A stretch of 64,000 nt of DNA from Achromobacter xylosoxidans A8 (GTDB taxonomy: Bacteria > Pseudomonadota > Gammaproteobacteria > Burkholderiales > Burkholderiaceae_B): assembly GCF_000165835.1 (NCBI RefSeq), contig NC_014640.1, positions 3,968,001 to 4,032,000 of the forward strand, written 5' to 3'. Below, in pieces: positions 1 through 10,169 of this stretch; the first letter of the stretch is position 1; the number at the start of each line of letters is the position of its first letter. The position numbers and the translations under genes are program-made. The notes below the pieces were generated by a model. The model was not told the origin of the DNA, ran no database searches, and was given only the letters and a program-made list of their open reading frames with translations.

Positions 1-96
1 GTGCCGGTCAAGAGCGGCGGCCTGCGCAGAACGCTGCTGATCGGCATTGCGATCGGCCTGGGCTGGTGGGTGGCGCGGGCGCTGAACCTGTTCTGA
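1..96 (+). CDS. C-terminal tail of an unidentified membrane protein (partial)
   Basis: Reading frame 1 is open from the first base to a TGA at 94-96 and encodes 31 residues. They form a basic stretch (KSGGLRR) followed by one strongly hydrophobic helix and a short C-terminus ending in LNLF. This looks like the last membrane segment of a protein that begins outside the window. No family can be named from so little sequence. It runs in the same direction as the next three genes, but 166 bases separate them, so a shared operon is uncertain. Confidence 0.5.
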   Translation: MPVKSGGLRRTLLIGIAIGLGWWVARALNLF

Positions 97-262
97 AGCG
101 TTCACGTCCAGGCGTTGCCCATGAATTGTTTCAAAACTTGGCCTGAGCGCACCGCACTGCCCTGCGCGACACGCATGGAAACATAAGGACAACGCCCGGC
201 AGGAGCCACGCGCCTACGATCTGGAATTCCCGATGCGCGCCGCCCGCGCGCCAGGAGTCCGG

Positions 263-859
263 ATGCGCGTACTGCACTCGCTCAGAGCCCGTGTCGCCGC
301 CAGCCTGGCAGGCATAGGCTCTCTGATTGCCGCCGCCAGCGTCGCGCTGTACGGCGCCTACGGCAAGCTCAACCGCGCGTCCGAACCCTTGTACAGCGCC
401 GATGCCCCGATCCAGACCGGACAATGGCAGGTGGTGCCGCGCCGGGCCTGGACCGCCTCCAGCCCCAAGGTCTACGGCGTGCCCGTCAAGCCCGGCGCCA
501 CGGCGCTGGTAGTCGAGGCCGATCTCACCAATCGCACCGCCGAATCGAGCGCCGACTATCTGGGACTGTTGCGCTGGAATGCGCCGCTCGGACCCGCTGC
601 CGGAAAACCCATGGTGGTGGGCCTGCGCGACACGCAGCAAATGCCTTACCTGCAACCCGGCCTGCCCGAGCGCATGGCCTTTGTCTGGATACTGCCGCCG
701 TCAGCCGCGGCTCCCGCGCGCACCGCCCTTGCCGTGCAGAGCAAGATCTACAAGCCCGTGGACAATCTGTACGGCGCGCCCGGTTGGTTCAATCCCGCCA
801 ACGTCGGCCGGATCGAATTGCCCGTAACGCCCGACGGCAAGCCCGAGGCCGCGCCATGA
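263..859 (+). CDS. Membrane-anchored protein of unknown function, first of a coupled trio
   Basis: A protein of 198 residues whose family I do not recognise. An N-terminal basic stretch precedes one hydrophobic segment (about residues 10-30), so it is probably anchored in the inner membrane with a periplasmic domain. That domain is rich in short beta-strand patterns, such as GQWQVVPRRAW and ATALVVEADLTN, and looks like a beta-sandwich. I chose the ATG at 263 because an AGGAG lies five bases upstream; an in-frame ATG at 233 has no such site. The stop overlaps the next start (ATGA at 856-859), so translation is coupled. The next two genes have the same architecture. Confidence 0.75.
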   Translation: MRVLHSLRARVAASLAGIGSLIAAASVALYGAYGKLNRASEPLYSADAPIQTGQWQVVPRRAWTASSPKVYGVPVKPGATALVVEADLTNRTAESSADYLGLLRWNAPLGPAAGKPMVVGLRDTQQMPYLQPGLPERMAFVWILPPSAAAPARTALAVQSKIYKPVDNLYGAPGWFNPANVGRIELPVTPDGKPEAAP

Positions 860-1437
860 GCGCGCGCCTGGGCACGCTGCTGCTGGTGCTGGCCGCGGCG
901 CTGGCCTTGTATGCCATGCAGCGCAGCACGCCCCGCTACATGGCGCTGACCGGTCCCATCACTGTCCGCGGCGCCATGGGGCAGACGGTGAGCGCCAGGC
1001 AGTTCGACGTCACCGTGGAGCGCGTGCAGTTCGCGCAGCAATTGAACTACCGCAGCCTGAGCGCGCCGCAAACGCGCGGGACCGGCGGTGTATGGGCCAT
1101 CGTCTGGCTGCGTCTGGCGGCCCGGAACACCTCGGCCACCGTCGGCGAAGCCGCCTGGCTCGGACCCGACGGCCTGGCCTACCGCCACACGGACCGCCTC
1201 GCGCTCGCGCGCAATCAACCGCCCCATGCCGTGGAACCGGGCCTGCCGCGCACCGTGCGGCTGGTGTTCGAGATCCGCCCGGACCAGGCGCGCGGCGCTA
1301 CGCTGCTGCTGTCCGCGCGCTATGGCCCGCGCCTGGACTCGCAGGCGCGCATCGCGCTGGACGACGTGCCGCTGGATGCCTCCGGCCGGCCCGTCGCCGC
1401 CGCCAACTACGACCTCGAACAAGAGGCCGTCCCATGA
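856..1437 (+). CDS. Membrane-anchored protein of unknown function, second of a coupled trio
   Basis: A protein of 193 residues. Residues about 6-20 form one hydrophobic segment (LGTLLLVLAAALALYAM) that could be a signal anchor. The rest is a probable beta-rich periplasmic domain with the pattern FDVTVERVQFA, VWLRLAARNTS and VRLVFEIRPD. This resembles the Ig-like fold of extracellular DUF4352-type domains, but that is only a pattern impression. The start overlaps the stop of the upstream gene by four bases and its own stop overlaps the next start in the same way. The three proteins are therefore made together and may form one envelope complex. No enzyme motif is visible. Confidence 0.75.
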   Translation: MSARLGTLLLVLAAALALYAMQRSTPRYMALTGPITVRGAMGQTVSARQFDVTVERVQFAQQLNYRSLSAPQTRGTGGVWAIVWLRLAARNTSATVGEAAWLGPDGLAYRHTDRLALARNQPPHAVEPGLPRTVRLVFEIRPDQARGATLLLSARYGPRLDSQARIALDDVPLDASGRPVAAANYDLEQEAVP

Positions 1438-2000
1438 ATGACCCGGCCATGAACGAACGCCGCTGGCGCCGCCGCAGCCTGTGGCTGCTGCCTCCCTTGC
1501 TGCTGCTGACCTTGTACTGGAGCGGCCACGACAGCGTGGCTCGCTGGCTCGACGGCCGCGAACTGCAGCCGCGCGAGGTCGCGGCCGGCACCCAGGCGCT
1601 GCTGGGTGGCGCGCAGTGGCAATTGCAGCAATTCGCCGTGCTGGAACCGCCGGCCGGCCGCGGCTGGCAACCCGGTTCCCGCGCCGCGCTGGCAGCCTTC
1701 TCCGTGCAGGTGCAATCCACCGATCTGCCCACGCGCTGGCGCGGCTGCCGCATCGCGCTGCACGATGCGCAGGGGCGTACCTGGCTGCCCGCCATCGCGC
1801 CGGCGCTGCGCCTGCCCCGCGGTACGGCGCGCGGCTGCGTGGCCGCCGCCCACAGCGGCGCCGCGTCGGGCGCCAAGGTGGAAATCATGGAAGCCTTCAT
1901 GGTGCCCGCCGACGCGGCCGCGCCCTGGTCTATCACCGTATCTATCGATGCCGAGAGGCCTGCTTACCTGCGCTTTGCGCCGCCGGACCCGCCCGGCTGA
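1434..2000 (+). CDS. Membrane-anchored protein of unknown function, third of a coupled trio
   Basis: A protein of 188 residues with a basic N-terminus (ERRWRRRS), a hydrophobic segment at about residues 14-30 and a periplasmic domain. The domain has alternating strand-like patterns (QWQLQQFAVL, AAFSVQVQST, WSITVSID) and two cysteines (RGCRIAL and ARGCVAA) that could form a disulphide. Its start overlaps the upstream stop by four bases. It ends one base from the stop of the convergent membrane-protein gene on the other strand. The function is unknown; the shared layout with its two upstream partners suggests they are distant paralogues or subunits of one complex. Confidence 0.75.
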   Translation: MNDPAMNERRWRRRSLWLLPPLLLLTLYWSGHDSVARWLDGRELQPREVAAGTQALLGGAQWQLQQFAVLEPPAGRGWQPGSRAALAAFSVQVQSTDLPTRWRGCRIALHDAQGRTWLPAIAPALRLPRGTARGCVAAAHSGAASGAKVEIMEAFMVPADAAAPWSITVSIDAERPAYLRFAPPDPPG

Positions 2001-2001
2001 A

Positions 2002-3294
2002 TCAGGCTGCCGGCGCAGGCGCCGGACTGCGCATCTTCCACGGCGCGTAGGCGCATTCCAGCACGGCGGCGAGAAAGCAGATGCGCAAAGGCTCGATCAA
2101 CAGACCCGTGGACGAATCGCGAAACGGGCTGCCGAACAGCAGCGAAACGCCGTGCGCCAGCACCTGCCAGGTATCCAGGTCATGCGGGCCGATCAGGCGC
2201 GTCGCGCCGTACCACAGCCATGCGGCGCCCCAATCGATCAGCCGATAGCCCACGATGAGCGTCACCAGCAGCAGCGCGCTGCTGTGAAAGGCCAGGCGCA
2301 CGCCGCTGGCCAAAGGCAGGTAGCGCTTGCGGTAGCCGGCCACGAAATGCTCGACGAAATCGCGCAGAAAGCGCGGCACCGCGCGGTAGCGATCGCCCAG
2401 CCGTTGCAGCCGTTCATAGCGCCGCAGGTCGGCATCGTCGCGCACGTCGTAGCCATAGACCAACGCGGCCATCACCAGCCATATCACCGGCAGCAAGGCA
2501 TAGAAGAACAGGCTGACCAGCGCCACGCCCACGCCGCGCCCTTGCGCCTCGACCGGCGTCATGCCCGCCGCCCAGGCATTCGTAATGGGCGTCAGCATAT
2601 TCATCAGGGACTGCAGCAGCGCCTCCAGCCCGCGCCGGTCGGCCAGCCATTGCCAGGCCTGGTCCTTCCAGCGGCTGATGACGTACAGGCCGATCAGGAT
2701 CCAATTGGTCTCGCACAGCACCACCAGCCATTGCCAGCGGCCTTTGCCCGTGCGGTCGCGCGCCATCACCGCCGCCTTGCGCACCAGCCAGGAAATCGCC
2801 ACCGAGACCAGCAGCCAGCGCGAATCCAGGGCGTCCAGCACATTGCCGTGCTCGCCCAGCGGATCCAGCCCATAGGCCAGGCGCGAGTACTGCCGCACGA
2901 TGTCGCCGAGAAACCCCCAGGCGGCGTAATAGGCGAAGAACGGTAGCAAGGCCACGGTCAACGCCCGCCCCAGCCGCCCGTCCGTACTGGCGGACGCGGT
3001 GTCGCCAGCGCGCGCGGTGTCGCCAGCGCGCGCCGCCGCTTGCGCGTCGCGCAAGGCCGGGAGGCCGGGCAGCAGCACCAGAAACATCGCCACCGTGGTG
3101 ACCAGCTGTGCCAAGGCAACCAGCGTAAGTACCGCCAGGCCGGCCAGATGATTGGCAAAGCCCGTCTGCGCCGCCACCCACAGCAGCACATCGCGGGCCA
3201 GCGTGCCTGCCAGCACCAGCGCCATCAATTGCGGCCAGAACCGCAGCCACAGCCGGCCAGTCAGCGCCCATGGCGCGAGTACGGACTCGAGCAT
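2002..3294 (-). CDS. Polytopic inner-membrane protein of unknown function
   Basis: A protein of 430 residues with several strongly hydrophobic stretches, for example LMALVLAGTLARDVLLWVAA near the N-terminus, LVTTVAMFLVLLPGLP, VALVSLFFYALLPVIWLVMA and SSALLLVTLIVGYRL. It is thus an inner-membrane protein with about eight or more passes. Charged loops (RRYERLQRLGDRYR) lie between the later segments. I use the ATG at 3294; longer in-frame extensions upstream are arginine-rich and look non-coding. A short tandem duplication encodes ARAGDT twice at about residues 88-100. It converges with the preceding trio of anchored proteins, leaving a single base between the stops. I do not recognise the family. 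Confidence 0.75.
   Translation of the reverse strand: MLESVLAPWALTGRLWLRFWPQLMALVLAGTLARDVLLWVAAQTGFANHLAGLAVLTLVALAQLVTTVAMFLVLLPGLPALRDAQAAARAGDTARAGDTASASTDGRLGRALTVALLPFFAYYAAWGFLGDIVRQYSRLAYGLDPLGEHGNVLDALDSRWLLVSVAISWLVRKAAVMARDRTGKGRWQWLVVLCETNWILIGLYVISRWKDQAWQWLADRRGLEALLQSLMNMLTPITNAWAAGMTPVEAQGRGVGVALVSLFFYALLPVIWLVMAALVYGYDVRDDADLRRYERLQRLGDRYRAVPRFLRDFVEHFVAGYRKRYLPLASGVRLAFHSSALLLVTLIVGYRLIDWGAAWLWYGATRLIGPHDLDTWQVLAHGVSLLFGSPFRDSSTGLLIEPLRICFLAAVLECAYAPWKMRSPAPAPAA
2999..3034. repeat. Short tandem duplication inside the polytopic membrane-protein gene
   Basis: Two adjacent copies of an 18-base unit (GTGTCGCCAGCGCGCGCG, with the last base varying) lie inside the coding region. 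They duplicate the peptide ARAGDT in frame. The length is a multiple of three, so the reading frame is preserved. It falls in a hydrophilic loop after the third hydrophobic region, where a length change is likely to be tolerated. Confidence 0.7.
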
Positions 3295-3401
3295 GCCTAC
3301 ACCCTGCAGTGCGCGGATTGAAGCGGTCGATATTAATGCCGCGCCGGCGCGAGGAATGTTACCGCTCGCCACGATTGCGCACAGGGTGTCAATATACGGG
3401 C

Positions 3402-3857
3402 ATGAGCACACTGACCTTCCGCCCCGCCACCGCCGACGACGTCCCGGCCTGCGTGACGATCCGCGGCCAAACCAGAGAGAACGCGTTTTCCGTCGAAGAA
3501 CTGCGCGCATTGGGCATCACCGTGGACAGCTGGGCCGCCGGCGTCCTTGCGGGAGACCTTCCCGGCTTTGTCGCCTGCGCGGACGGCCGGGTGACAGGCT
3601 ACTGCTACGGCGACCGCGACACCGGCGAAATCGTGGTCCTGGCCCTGCTGCCCGAAAGCGAGAACCAGGGCGCGGGCAAGACGCTGCTGCAGCTGATGGT
3701 CCGGCATCTGGCAAGCCTGGGGCACCAACGCCTGTTCCTGGCATGCGCCAGCGATCCCGCCGTGCGTTCCCACGGCTTCTACCGCCACCTGGGCTGGACG
3801 CCCACGGGAGAACGGGATGAAGCCGGCGACGACATACTGGAACTGTCGATCAGATAA
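3402..3857 (+). CDS. GNAT-family N-acetyltransferase
   Basis: A protein of 151 residues with the GNAT fold, which transfers an acetyl group from acetyl-CoA to an amine. Motif A is visible at about residues 79-98: the strand VLALLP followed by the pyrophosphate-binding loop QGAG (residues 89-92). The C-terminal RSHGFYRHLGW pattern matches motif B. The substrate cannot be told from sequence. The length suits a single-domain GNAT enzyme. I chose the ATG at 3402 because the earlier in-frame codons translate to arginine-rich non-coding-like sequence. The gene converges with the ABC-F gene and their ends overlap by eight bases. Confidence 0.85.
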   Translation: MSTLTFRPATADDVPACVTIRGQTRENAFSVEELRALGITVDSWAAGVLAGDLPGFVACADGRVTGYCYGDRDTGEIVVLALLPESENQGAGKTLLQLMVRHLASLGHQRLFLACASDPAVRSHGFYRHLGWTPTGERDEAGDDILELSIR

Positions 3858-5463
3858 TCTCCAGCCGCCATCCGTCGCTGCCCGCAAGCAGGCGATGCGT
3901 CAGGCCCAGGCTGTCCATGAACGCGTCGTCATGAGACACCACGACCAAGGCGCCCCGGTACGCGCGCAGCATTGCCTCCAACGCCTGCATCGACGGCAGA
4001 TCCAGGTGGTTGCTGGGCTCGTCCAGCAACAGCAGTTGCGCGGGCGGGTCCGCATACAGCGCGCAGGCCAGTGCGGCCTTCAGCCGTTCTCCTCCGCTGA
4101 GCGCGGCACTGGGTACGGCAATCTTGCGCGCGTCCAGGCCAAGCTGGGCAAGGCGCGTGCGCAAGTCAGCTTCCGACGCGCCGCGATTGGCCGCCTGCAA
4201 CTGCTCCAGCACCGGGCGCTGCGGCGCCAGCGTGGCCAGTCCCTGATCCAGATACACGGCCTCTACCGCGACCCGGCATGTCCCGCCCGATGCCTGAAGC
4301 TGCCCAGCCAATACTTTGAGCAAGGTCGACTTGCCGCAACCGTTCGGGCCGACCACTCCCACCCGCTGCTGTCCGCCCAGCATCAGGTCGATGCGGCGCG
4401 TGGCGGCCGGGACAAAGGGCAGTTCCACCCCATCCAGCTCAGCGATGCGCCTCTGCGCAGGCATGGCAGTTGGCGGCGCATGCAGCACGATGGCGTCCTG
4501 GTCCTCGACCTGTTCGGCCGCCTCGCGCACACGCAATGTGAGCTGCTCACTTGCCGCCGCATGCTGGCGGCGCAGCTTGCCCGCGGAGGTTTCGCTGCGC
4601 GCCTTCTGCCGGTCCAGCAGAATCTTGGCCTGATTGGCTTCGCGCCCCTGCCGGTTGCCGCGCGCCTGCCGCCGCTCCTGGCGCTCGCGCTGCTCGCGCA
4701 GGGATTGTTCCTCGCGCTGGCGTTCATGCTTGCGCTGCTCCAGCAGCGACAGCGCGTTGCGCCGCTCCTCTTCCTTGCGCTCGGCATAGAAGCTGTAGCC
4801 GCCCCCGTACCCACGCAGCCCCAACGTCGACAATTCCACGATGCGCTGCATCGCTTCGAGCAGTTGCCGGTCATGGCTGATCGCCAGCAAGCCGCGCGGC
4901 CAGCGTTGCAGTTGCTCGATCAACGCCAGCCGGTTTGGCCTGTCCAGATGATTGGTGGGTTCATCCAGGATCAGAAAGTCGGCCTCCGACAGCAAGGCGC
5001 CGATCAGGGCGACGCGCATGGCTTCGCCGCCGCTGAGCGTGGCGGCCGGCGTCGCGGCGTCGAGATGGCCCAGGCCGCAGCGCTCCAGTTCCTGCTGCAA
5101 TGCCAGGCGCACGTCCCAGCGATCGCCGAGAATGTCGAAGTCCTCGGCGGCGGCGCTGCCTGCTTCGATGCGTCCCAGCGCATCGAGCCTGGCCTGCACG
5201 CCCGCCAGCGCCGCGACGGTCCCGGCTACGCGCGGGGCGGCCTGCTGGGCCAGATAATGCACGCTGCCCGAACGCACGCAGCGGCCGGAGGCCGGCGGCA
5301 ACTGGCCGGCAAGAATGCCGGCCAGCACGCTCTTGCCCACGCCATTGCGGCCCACCAGCCCGGTAGGCCGCAGGTCGAACTGTTCGTTGAGACCGGAGAA
5401 AAGCGTCCTGCCGTCCGGCAGAACATAGGACACGCCTTCCAGCGCGAGATAGGGATTCGTCAT
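3850..5463 (-). CDS. ABC-F family ATPase (soluble, two ATP-binding cassettes)
   Basis: A protein of 537 residues with two ABC cassettes and no membrane segment, typical of ABC-F proteins, which act on the ribosome rather than in transport. Cassette 1 shows Walker A GRNGVGKS (residues about 38-45), signature LSGGEAMRVAL and Walker B LILDEPTNHLD. Cassette 2 shows GPNGCGKST, LSGGERLKAAL and LLLDEPSNHLD. Between them lies the highly charged linker of the family (many R, E, Q). Which member it is (housekeeping, stress or antibiotic protection) cannot be settled here. The ATG at 5463 is preferred to a TTG seven codons upstream, because the encoded MTNPYLALEGV begins the conserved cassette. Confidence 0.9.
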   Translation of the reverse strand: MTNPYLALEGVSYVLPDGRTLFSGLNEQFDLRPTGLVGRNGVGKSVLAGILAGQLPPASGRCVRSGSVHYLAQQAAPRVAGTVAALAGVQARLDALGRIEAGSAAAEDFDILGDRWDVRLALQQELERCGLGHLDAATPAATLSGGEAMRVALIGALLSEADFLILDEPTNHLDRPNRLALIEQLQRWPRGLLAISHDRQLLEAMQRIVELSTLGLRGYGGGYSFYAERKEEERRNALSLLEQRKHERQREEQSLREQRERQERRQARGNRQGREANQAKILLDRQKARSETSAGKLRRQHAAASEQLTLRVREAAEQVEDQDAIVLHAPPTAMPAQRRIAELDGVELPFVPAATRRIDLMLGGQQRVGVVGPNGCGKSTLLKVLAGQLQASGGTCRVAVEAVYLDQGLATLAPQRPVLEQLQAANRGASEADLRTRLAQLGLDARKIAVPSAALSGGERLKAALACALYADPPAQLLLLDEPSNHLDLPSMQALEAMLRAYRGALVVVSHDDAFMDSLGLTHRLLAGSDGWRLEII

Positions 5464-5600
5464 GTGCGGTTCCAAGGATGCCAAGAACTCCCCCTGCTCT
5501 TTGGGGGTGGGTGGAGACTGGCCGTCGTGCAGACGGCGGCATCAATGACGCATGGCGAATGACTCCTGGTGGGGTGATTGATCCGACATTGTAATGGCGA

Positions 5601-6491
5601 TTACCGCCTGACCTGGGCGTCCTGCTCGATCGTGGCAAGCAGGACGCGCCTGAGCGCGCTGGTCAGGTGGCTGCGCGCCTCGTTCTCGAACAGTCCGACG
5701 GTCCGTTGCGCGGACGGGTCATCGAAATAGGTCACGCGTAGGCGCGGATCTTCCTCCCAGTGCGCCGCCCGCGTGAGCGGCACGATGGTCACGCCGACAT
5801 CCTGGTGGACCAGTTCGACCATGGTCCGCAGTGAATTGATTTCCAGGAAATCGCCGAACTTGAGATGGTTCCTGCGGATGAAGGCATCGATCAGCGCCCC
5901 CGTATGCGTATCGCGCGAAGGCCGCAGGAACAGGCGCCGCGCCATCAGGCTGGCAATGTCCGCCTTGCCCGCCGCCTGGCGGTTGGCGATGAACACGAAG
6001 GGTTCCGTGTAGAGCGGGGTCCATTGCGTGCCGGAAGGCAGTTTGTGGGCATTCTTGACCGCCAGGGCCGCGTCCAGTTCCCCTGCCCGCACCCGCAGCG
6101 ACAGGTCGCCGGAAAAACTGATCACGGGCTGCACGTTCAGCTTGGGATGCGAGTCCCGCAAGGTCAATACGGCGCGCGCCAGGAACGCCATAGAGGTGCC
6201 CACCGATCCCACATCGATGGAACCCACCAGCTCGTCGCCGCCGGGGCCGTCGCGCAGATCGTCGTACACCGCCAGCAGTTGCTCCGCGCGCGGCAGCAGG
6301 CGGTGTCCGCCTTCGCTCAGGGACACGATCTTGCCGCTGCGGTCGAACAGGCTGACGCCCAGGTCGTCTTCCAGCGCGCGCATCTGCAGGCTGACCGCCG
6401 CGGGCGTCAGCGACACCCGTTCCGACGCGGCGGCGAACGAGCCGCTGCGGGCCACGGCAACAAAGGTGCGAAAGAAGCGGATCGAACTCAT
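5601..6491 (-). CDS. LysR-type transcriptional regulator of the adjacent ABC/C45 cluster
   Basis: A protein of 296 residues with the LysR layout. The N-terminal winged helix-turn-helix (about residues 5-62) includes RSGSFAAASERVSLTPAAVSLQMRALEDDLG. The effector-binding domain follows from about residue 90. It is transcribed divergently from the peptide-type ABC transporter operon starting at 6676. That is the classical arrangement for a LysR protein controlling its neighbour and itself. The shared 184-base intergenic region holds an AT-rich inverted repeat (6534-6553) that could be its binding site. The co-inducer is unknown; by context it would be the imported compound or a breakdown product. 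Confidence 0.9.
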   Translation of the reverse strand: MSSIRFFRTFVAVARSGSFAAASERVSLTPAAVSLQMRALEDDLGVSLFDRSGKIVSLSEGGHRLLPRAEQLLAVYDDLRDGPGGDELVGSIDVGSVGTSMAFLARAVLTLRDSHPKLNVQPVISFSGDLSLRVRAGELDAALAVKNAHKLPSGTQWTPLYTEPFVFIANRQAAGKADIASLMARRLFLRPSRDTHTGALIDAFIRRNHLKFGDFLEINSLRTMVELVHQDVGVTIVPLTRAAHWEEDPRLRVTYFDDPSAQRTVGLFENEARSHLTSALRRVLLATIEQDAQVRR

Positions 6492-6533
6492 GTGACGGGC
6501 GCCCTATCGGTAAGAAGAACTTTATATACCACA

Positions 6534-6553
6534 AAGTAATTTTAGTTTTACTT
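6534..6553. promoter_or_regulatory. AT-rich inverted repeat in divergent LysR/ABC promoter region
   Basis: AAGTAA and TTACTT face each other across an eight-base spacer, in a stretch far more AT-rich than the surroundings. It lies 43 bases from the LysR start and about 120 bases from the permease start. LysR proteins bind dyads of this kind (T-N11-A type) between divergent genes. The assignment to this regulator is an inference from position. Confidence 0.45.
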
Positions 6554-6675
6554 CTTTATGACAGGACGTCAAAGTTACGCCATCCCGCAGCCGAGCCGGC
6601 ATACGCGGTCCCGTCAACCGTATCGTCACCATCGCGCCGCGCCGCCGGCGCCGGGACGTGAGCTACGAGCCCCCT

Positions 6676-7620
6676 ATGCTTCGCTTCGCACTCTCGCGCA
6701 TCGGAATGGCCATACCGACACTGCTGATCGTGTCCGTCGCCGTTTTCGTGCTGATCCGCTTGATCCCCGGCGATCCGGCCCAGCTGCTGCTGGGCGACCT
6801 TGCCGACCCCGCCAGCCTGGAAGAACTGCGCCAGCGCATGGGCCTGGACCAATCCTGGCCCGCCCAGTTCGCCTTGTGGTTCGGCAATCTGCTGCATGGC
6901 GACCTGGGGAAATCCATTACCACCGGCCAGGCGGTGCTGGCCCTGGTGTGGGACCGCTTCCTGGTCAGCGCTCCCATCGTGCTGGCCGCCGTGGCCGCCG
7001 CCGCCCTGGTCGCGGTGCCGGCGGGCATCATCGCCGCCTGGCGCCAGAACCGCGCCGCCGACATCGCGCTGGTCGGCATGGCCACGCTGCTGGTGTCCAT
7101 TCCCACCTTCTGGCTGGGCCTGCTGCTGTTGCTGCTGCTGGGGCTGAAGCTGGAATGGCTGCCGGTCGTGGGCTACGTGTCGGTGTCGGAGGACGCGGTC
7201 GCGGGCCTGCTGTACCTGGCCATGCCCATCCTGACCCTATTCCTGCATGAGATCGGCGTGCTGATGCGCATGGCGCGCGCCAGCGCCCTGGAAGTCCTGC
7301 GCCTGGATTACGTAACCCACGCCCGCGCCAAGGGCCTGAGCGAACGCGCGGTGCTGACCCATCACGTATTCAAGAACTCCTTCGGCCCCACCTGGACCCT
7401 GATCGGCCTGGTGCTCGGCAATCTGCTGGGCGGCATCGCCGTGGTGGAAACCGTGTTCACGATACCCGGCCTGGGCCGTCTCCTGGTCGATTCCATCTTC
7501 GCCCGCGACTACCCGGTGATCCAGGGTTGCCTGCTGTTCGTCGCGGTCATCTATGTGCTGGTCAACCTCTTCGTCGACCTGCTCTATCCCGCCTTCGATC
7601 CCCGCGTTGGAGCCGAGTAA
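6676..7620 (+). CDS. Peptide-type ABC transporter permease (DppB/OppB-like)
   Basis: A protein of 314 residues with the six-helix DppB/OppB layout, an inner-membrane permease for peptide or peptide-like solutes. It begins with MLRFALSRIGMAIPTLL and the family pattern LIRLIPGDPA. The cytoplasmic EAA loop appears as DYVTHARAKGLSERAVLTHHVFKNS (about residues 215-240), and the C-terminus ends with DPRVGAE. A GTG at 6658 could add six residues; I prefer the ATG because MLRFALSR matches the usual family start. It is the first gene of a co-directional run of seven and lies divergent from the LysR gene. The next permease starts six bases after its stop. Confidence 0.9.
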   Translation: MLRFALSRIGMAIPTLLIVSVAVFVLIRLIPGDPAQLLLGDLADPASLEELRQRMGLDQSWPAQFALWFGNLLHGDLGKSITTGQAVLALVWDRFLVSAPIVLAAVAAAALVAVPAGIIAAWRQNRAADIALVGMATLLVSIPTFWLGLLLLLLLGLKLEWLPVVGYVSVSEDAVAGLLYLAMPILTLFLHEIGVLMRMARASALEVLRLDYVTHARAKGLSERAVLTHHVFKNSFGPTWTLIGLVLGNLLGGIAVVETVFTIPGLGRLLVDSIFARDYPVIQGCLLFVAVIYVLVNLFVDLLYPAFDPRVGAE

Positions 7621-7626
7621 ACCGCC

Positions 7627-8481
7627 ATGCAACTGACCGCCATCAATCCCATCAAGCCCCGGCGCCGCCGCCTGCCCGCCAATGCGGCCATAGGCGGAGT
7701 CATCATCGCGATCGTCGTGGGCGCCGCCCTGCTCGGCGCGGTGTGGACCCCGCGCGACCCGCTGGGCATCAGCTTCGCGTCGCGGCTCAAGCCGCCTGGC
7801 GCCCAGTTCTGGCTGGGCACCGACGAATTCGGCCGCGACGTGCTCAGCCGCCTGATGGTCGGCGCCTCGACCAGCGTCTGGATCAGCCTGCTGACCGTCT
7901 CGTTCTCCGTCGTGCTGGGTACCGCCATCGGCGTGCTGACCGGTTTTGTGCGGGGCTGGACCGACCGCATCATCATGGCCTTCAACAACGCCCTGCTGGC
8001 CTTTCCCGGCCTGCTGCTGGCACTGGGCCTGCTGGCGGTGGTGGGCGCCAACAAGTACGGCATCATCCTGGCGCTGGGCCTGGCTTACACGCCTTCGGTG
8101 ACGCGGATCGTGCGCGGCACGGTGCTGTCGCTGCGCGAGAAGGAATTCATCGAATCCTCGCGCGTGCTGGGCAACTCCGAGCTCTACACCATGTTCCGCC
8201 ACGTGCTGCCGAATTGCGTGGCGCCGCTGACGGTGCTGGCCACGTCCATGTTCGGCTGGGTGATCCTGGCGGAAAGCGCCCTGTCCTTCCTGGGCCTGGG
8301 CGTGCCGCCGCCCGCGCCGACCTGGGGCAACATGCTGGCCTCGGCCCGTCCGTTCATGGCGCAGGCTACGTATCTGAGCATCTTCCCCGGCATCTGCATT
8401 TCGCTCACGCTGCTGGGCATCAACCTGCTGGGCGACGCCGTGCGCGACCGCCTGGATCCGCGCATGCGCACGGGTGAATGA
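7627..8481 (+). CDS. Peptide-type ABC transporter permease (DppC/OppC-like)
   Basis: A protein of 284 residues, the second permease of the importer. It has the DppC hallmarks: an N-terminal helix, the conserved FWLGTDEFGRDVLSRLM stretch (about residues 60-75), an EAA loop around EFIESSRVLGNSELYTMFRHVLPNC and the terminal pattern GDAVRDRLDPRMR. It would pair with the upstream permease to form the channel. Six bases separate the two genes. It ends inside the start region of the ATPase gene, so the three are translationally linked. The substrate is unknown; the binding protein at 11341-12894 sets specificity. Confidence 0.9.
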   Translation: MQLTAINPIKPRRRRLPANAAIGGVIIAIVVGAALLGAVWTPRDPLGISFASRLKPPGAQFWLGTDEFGRDVLSRLMVGASTSVWISLLTVSFSVVLGTAIGVLTGFVRGWTDRIIMAFNNALLAFPGLLLALGLLAVVGANKYGIILALGLAYTPSVTRIVRGTVLSLREKEFIESSRVLGNSELYTMFRHVLPNCVAPLTVLATSMFGWVILAESALSFLGLGVPPPAPTWGNMLASARPFMAQATYLSIFPGICISLTLLGINLLGDAVRDRLDPRMRTGE

Positions 8482-8482
8482 C

Positions 8483-10138
<1,656 letters not shown>

Positions 10139-10169
10139 TGTCCACGGCTCCGCACGCACAGGAACAGAC

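Noticed and set aside
3817..5562. A 581-residue open frame on the plus strand
   Set aside because: It is antisense to the ABC-F gene, whose Walker and signature motifs leave no doubt about the coding strand.
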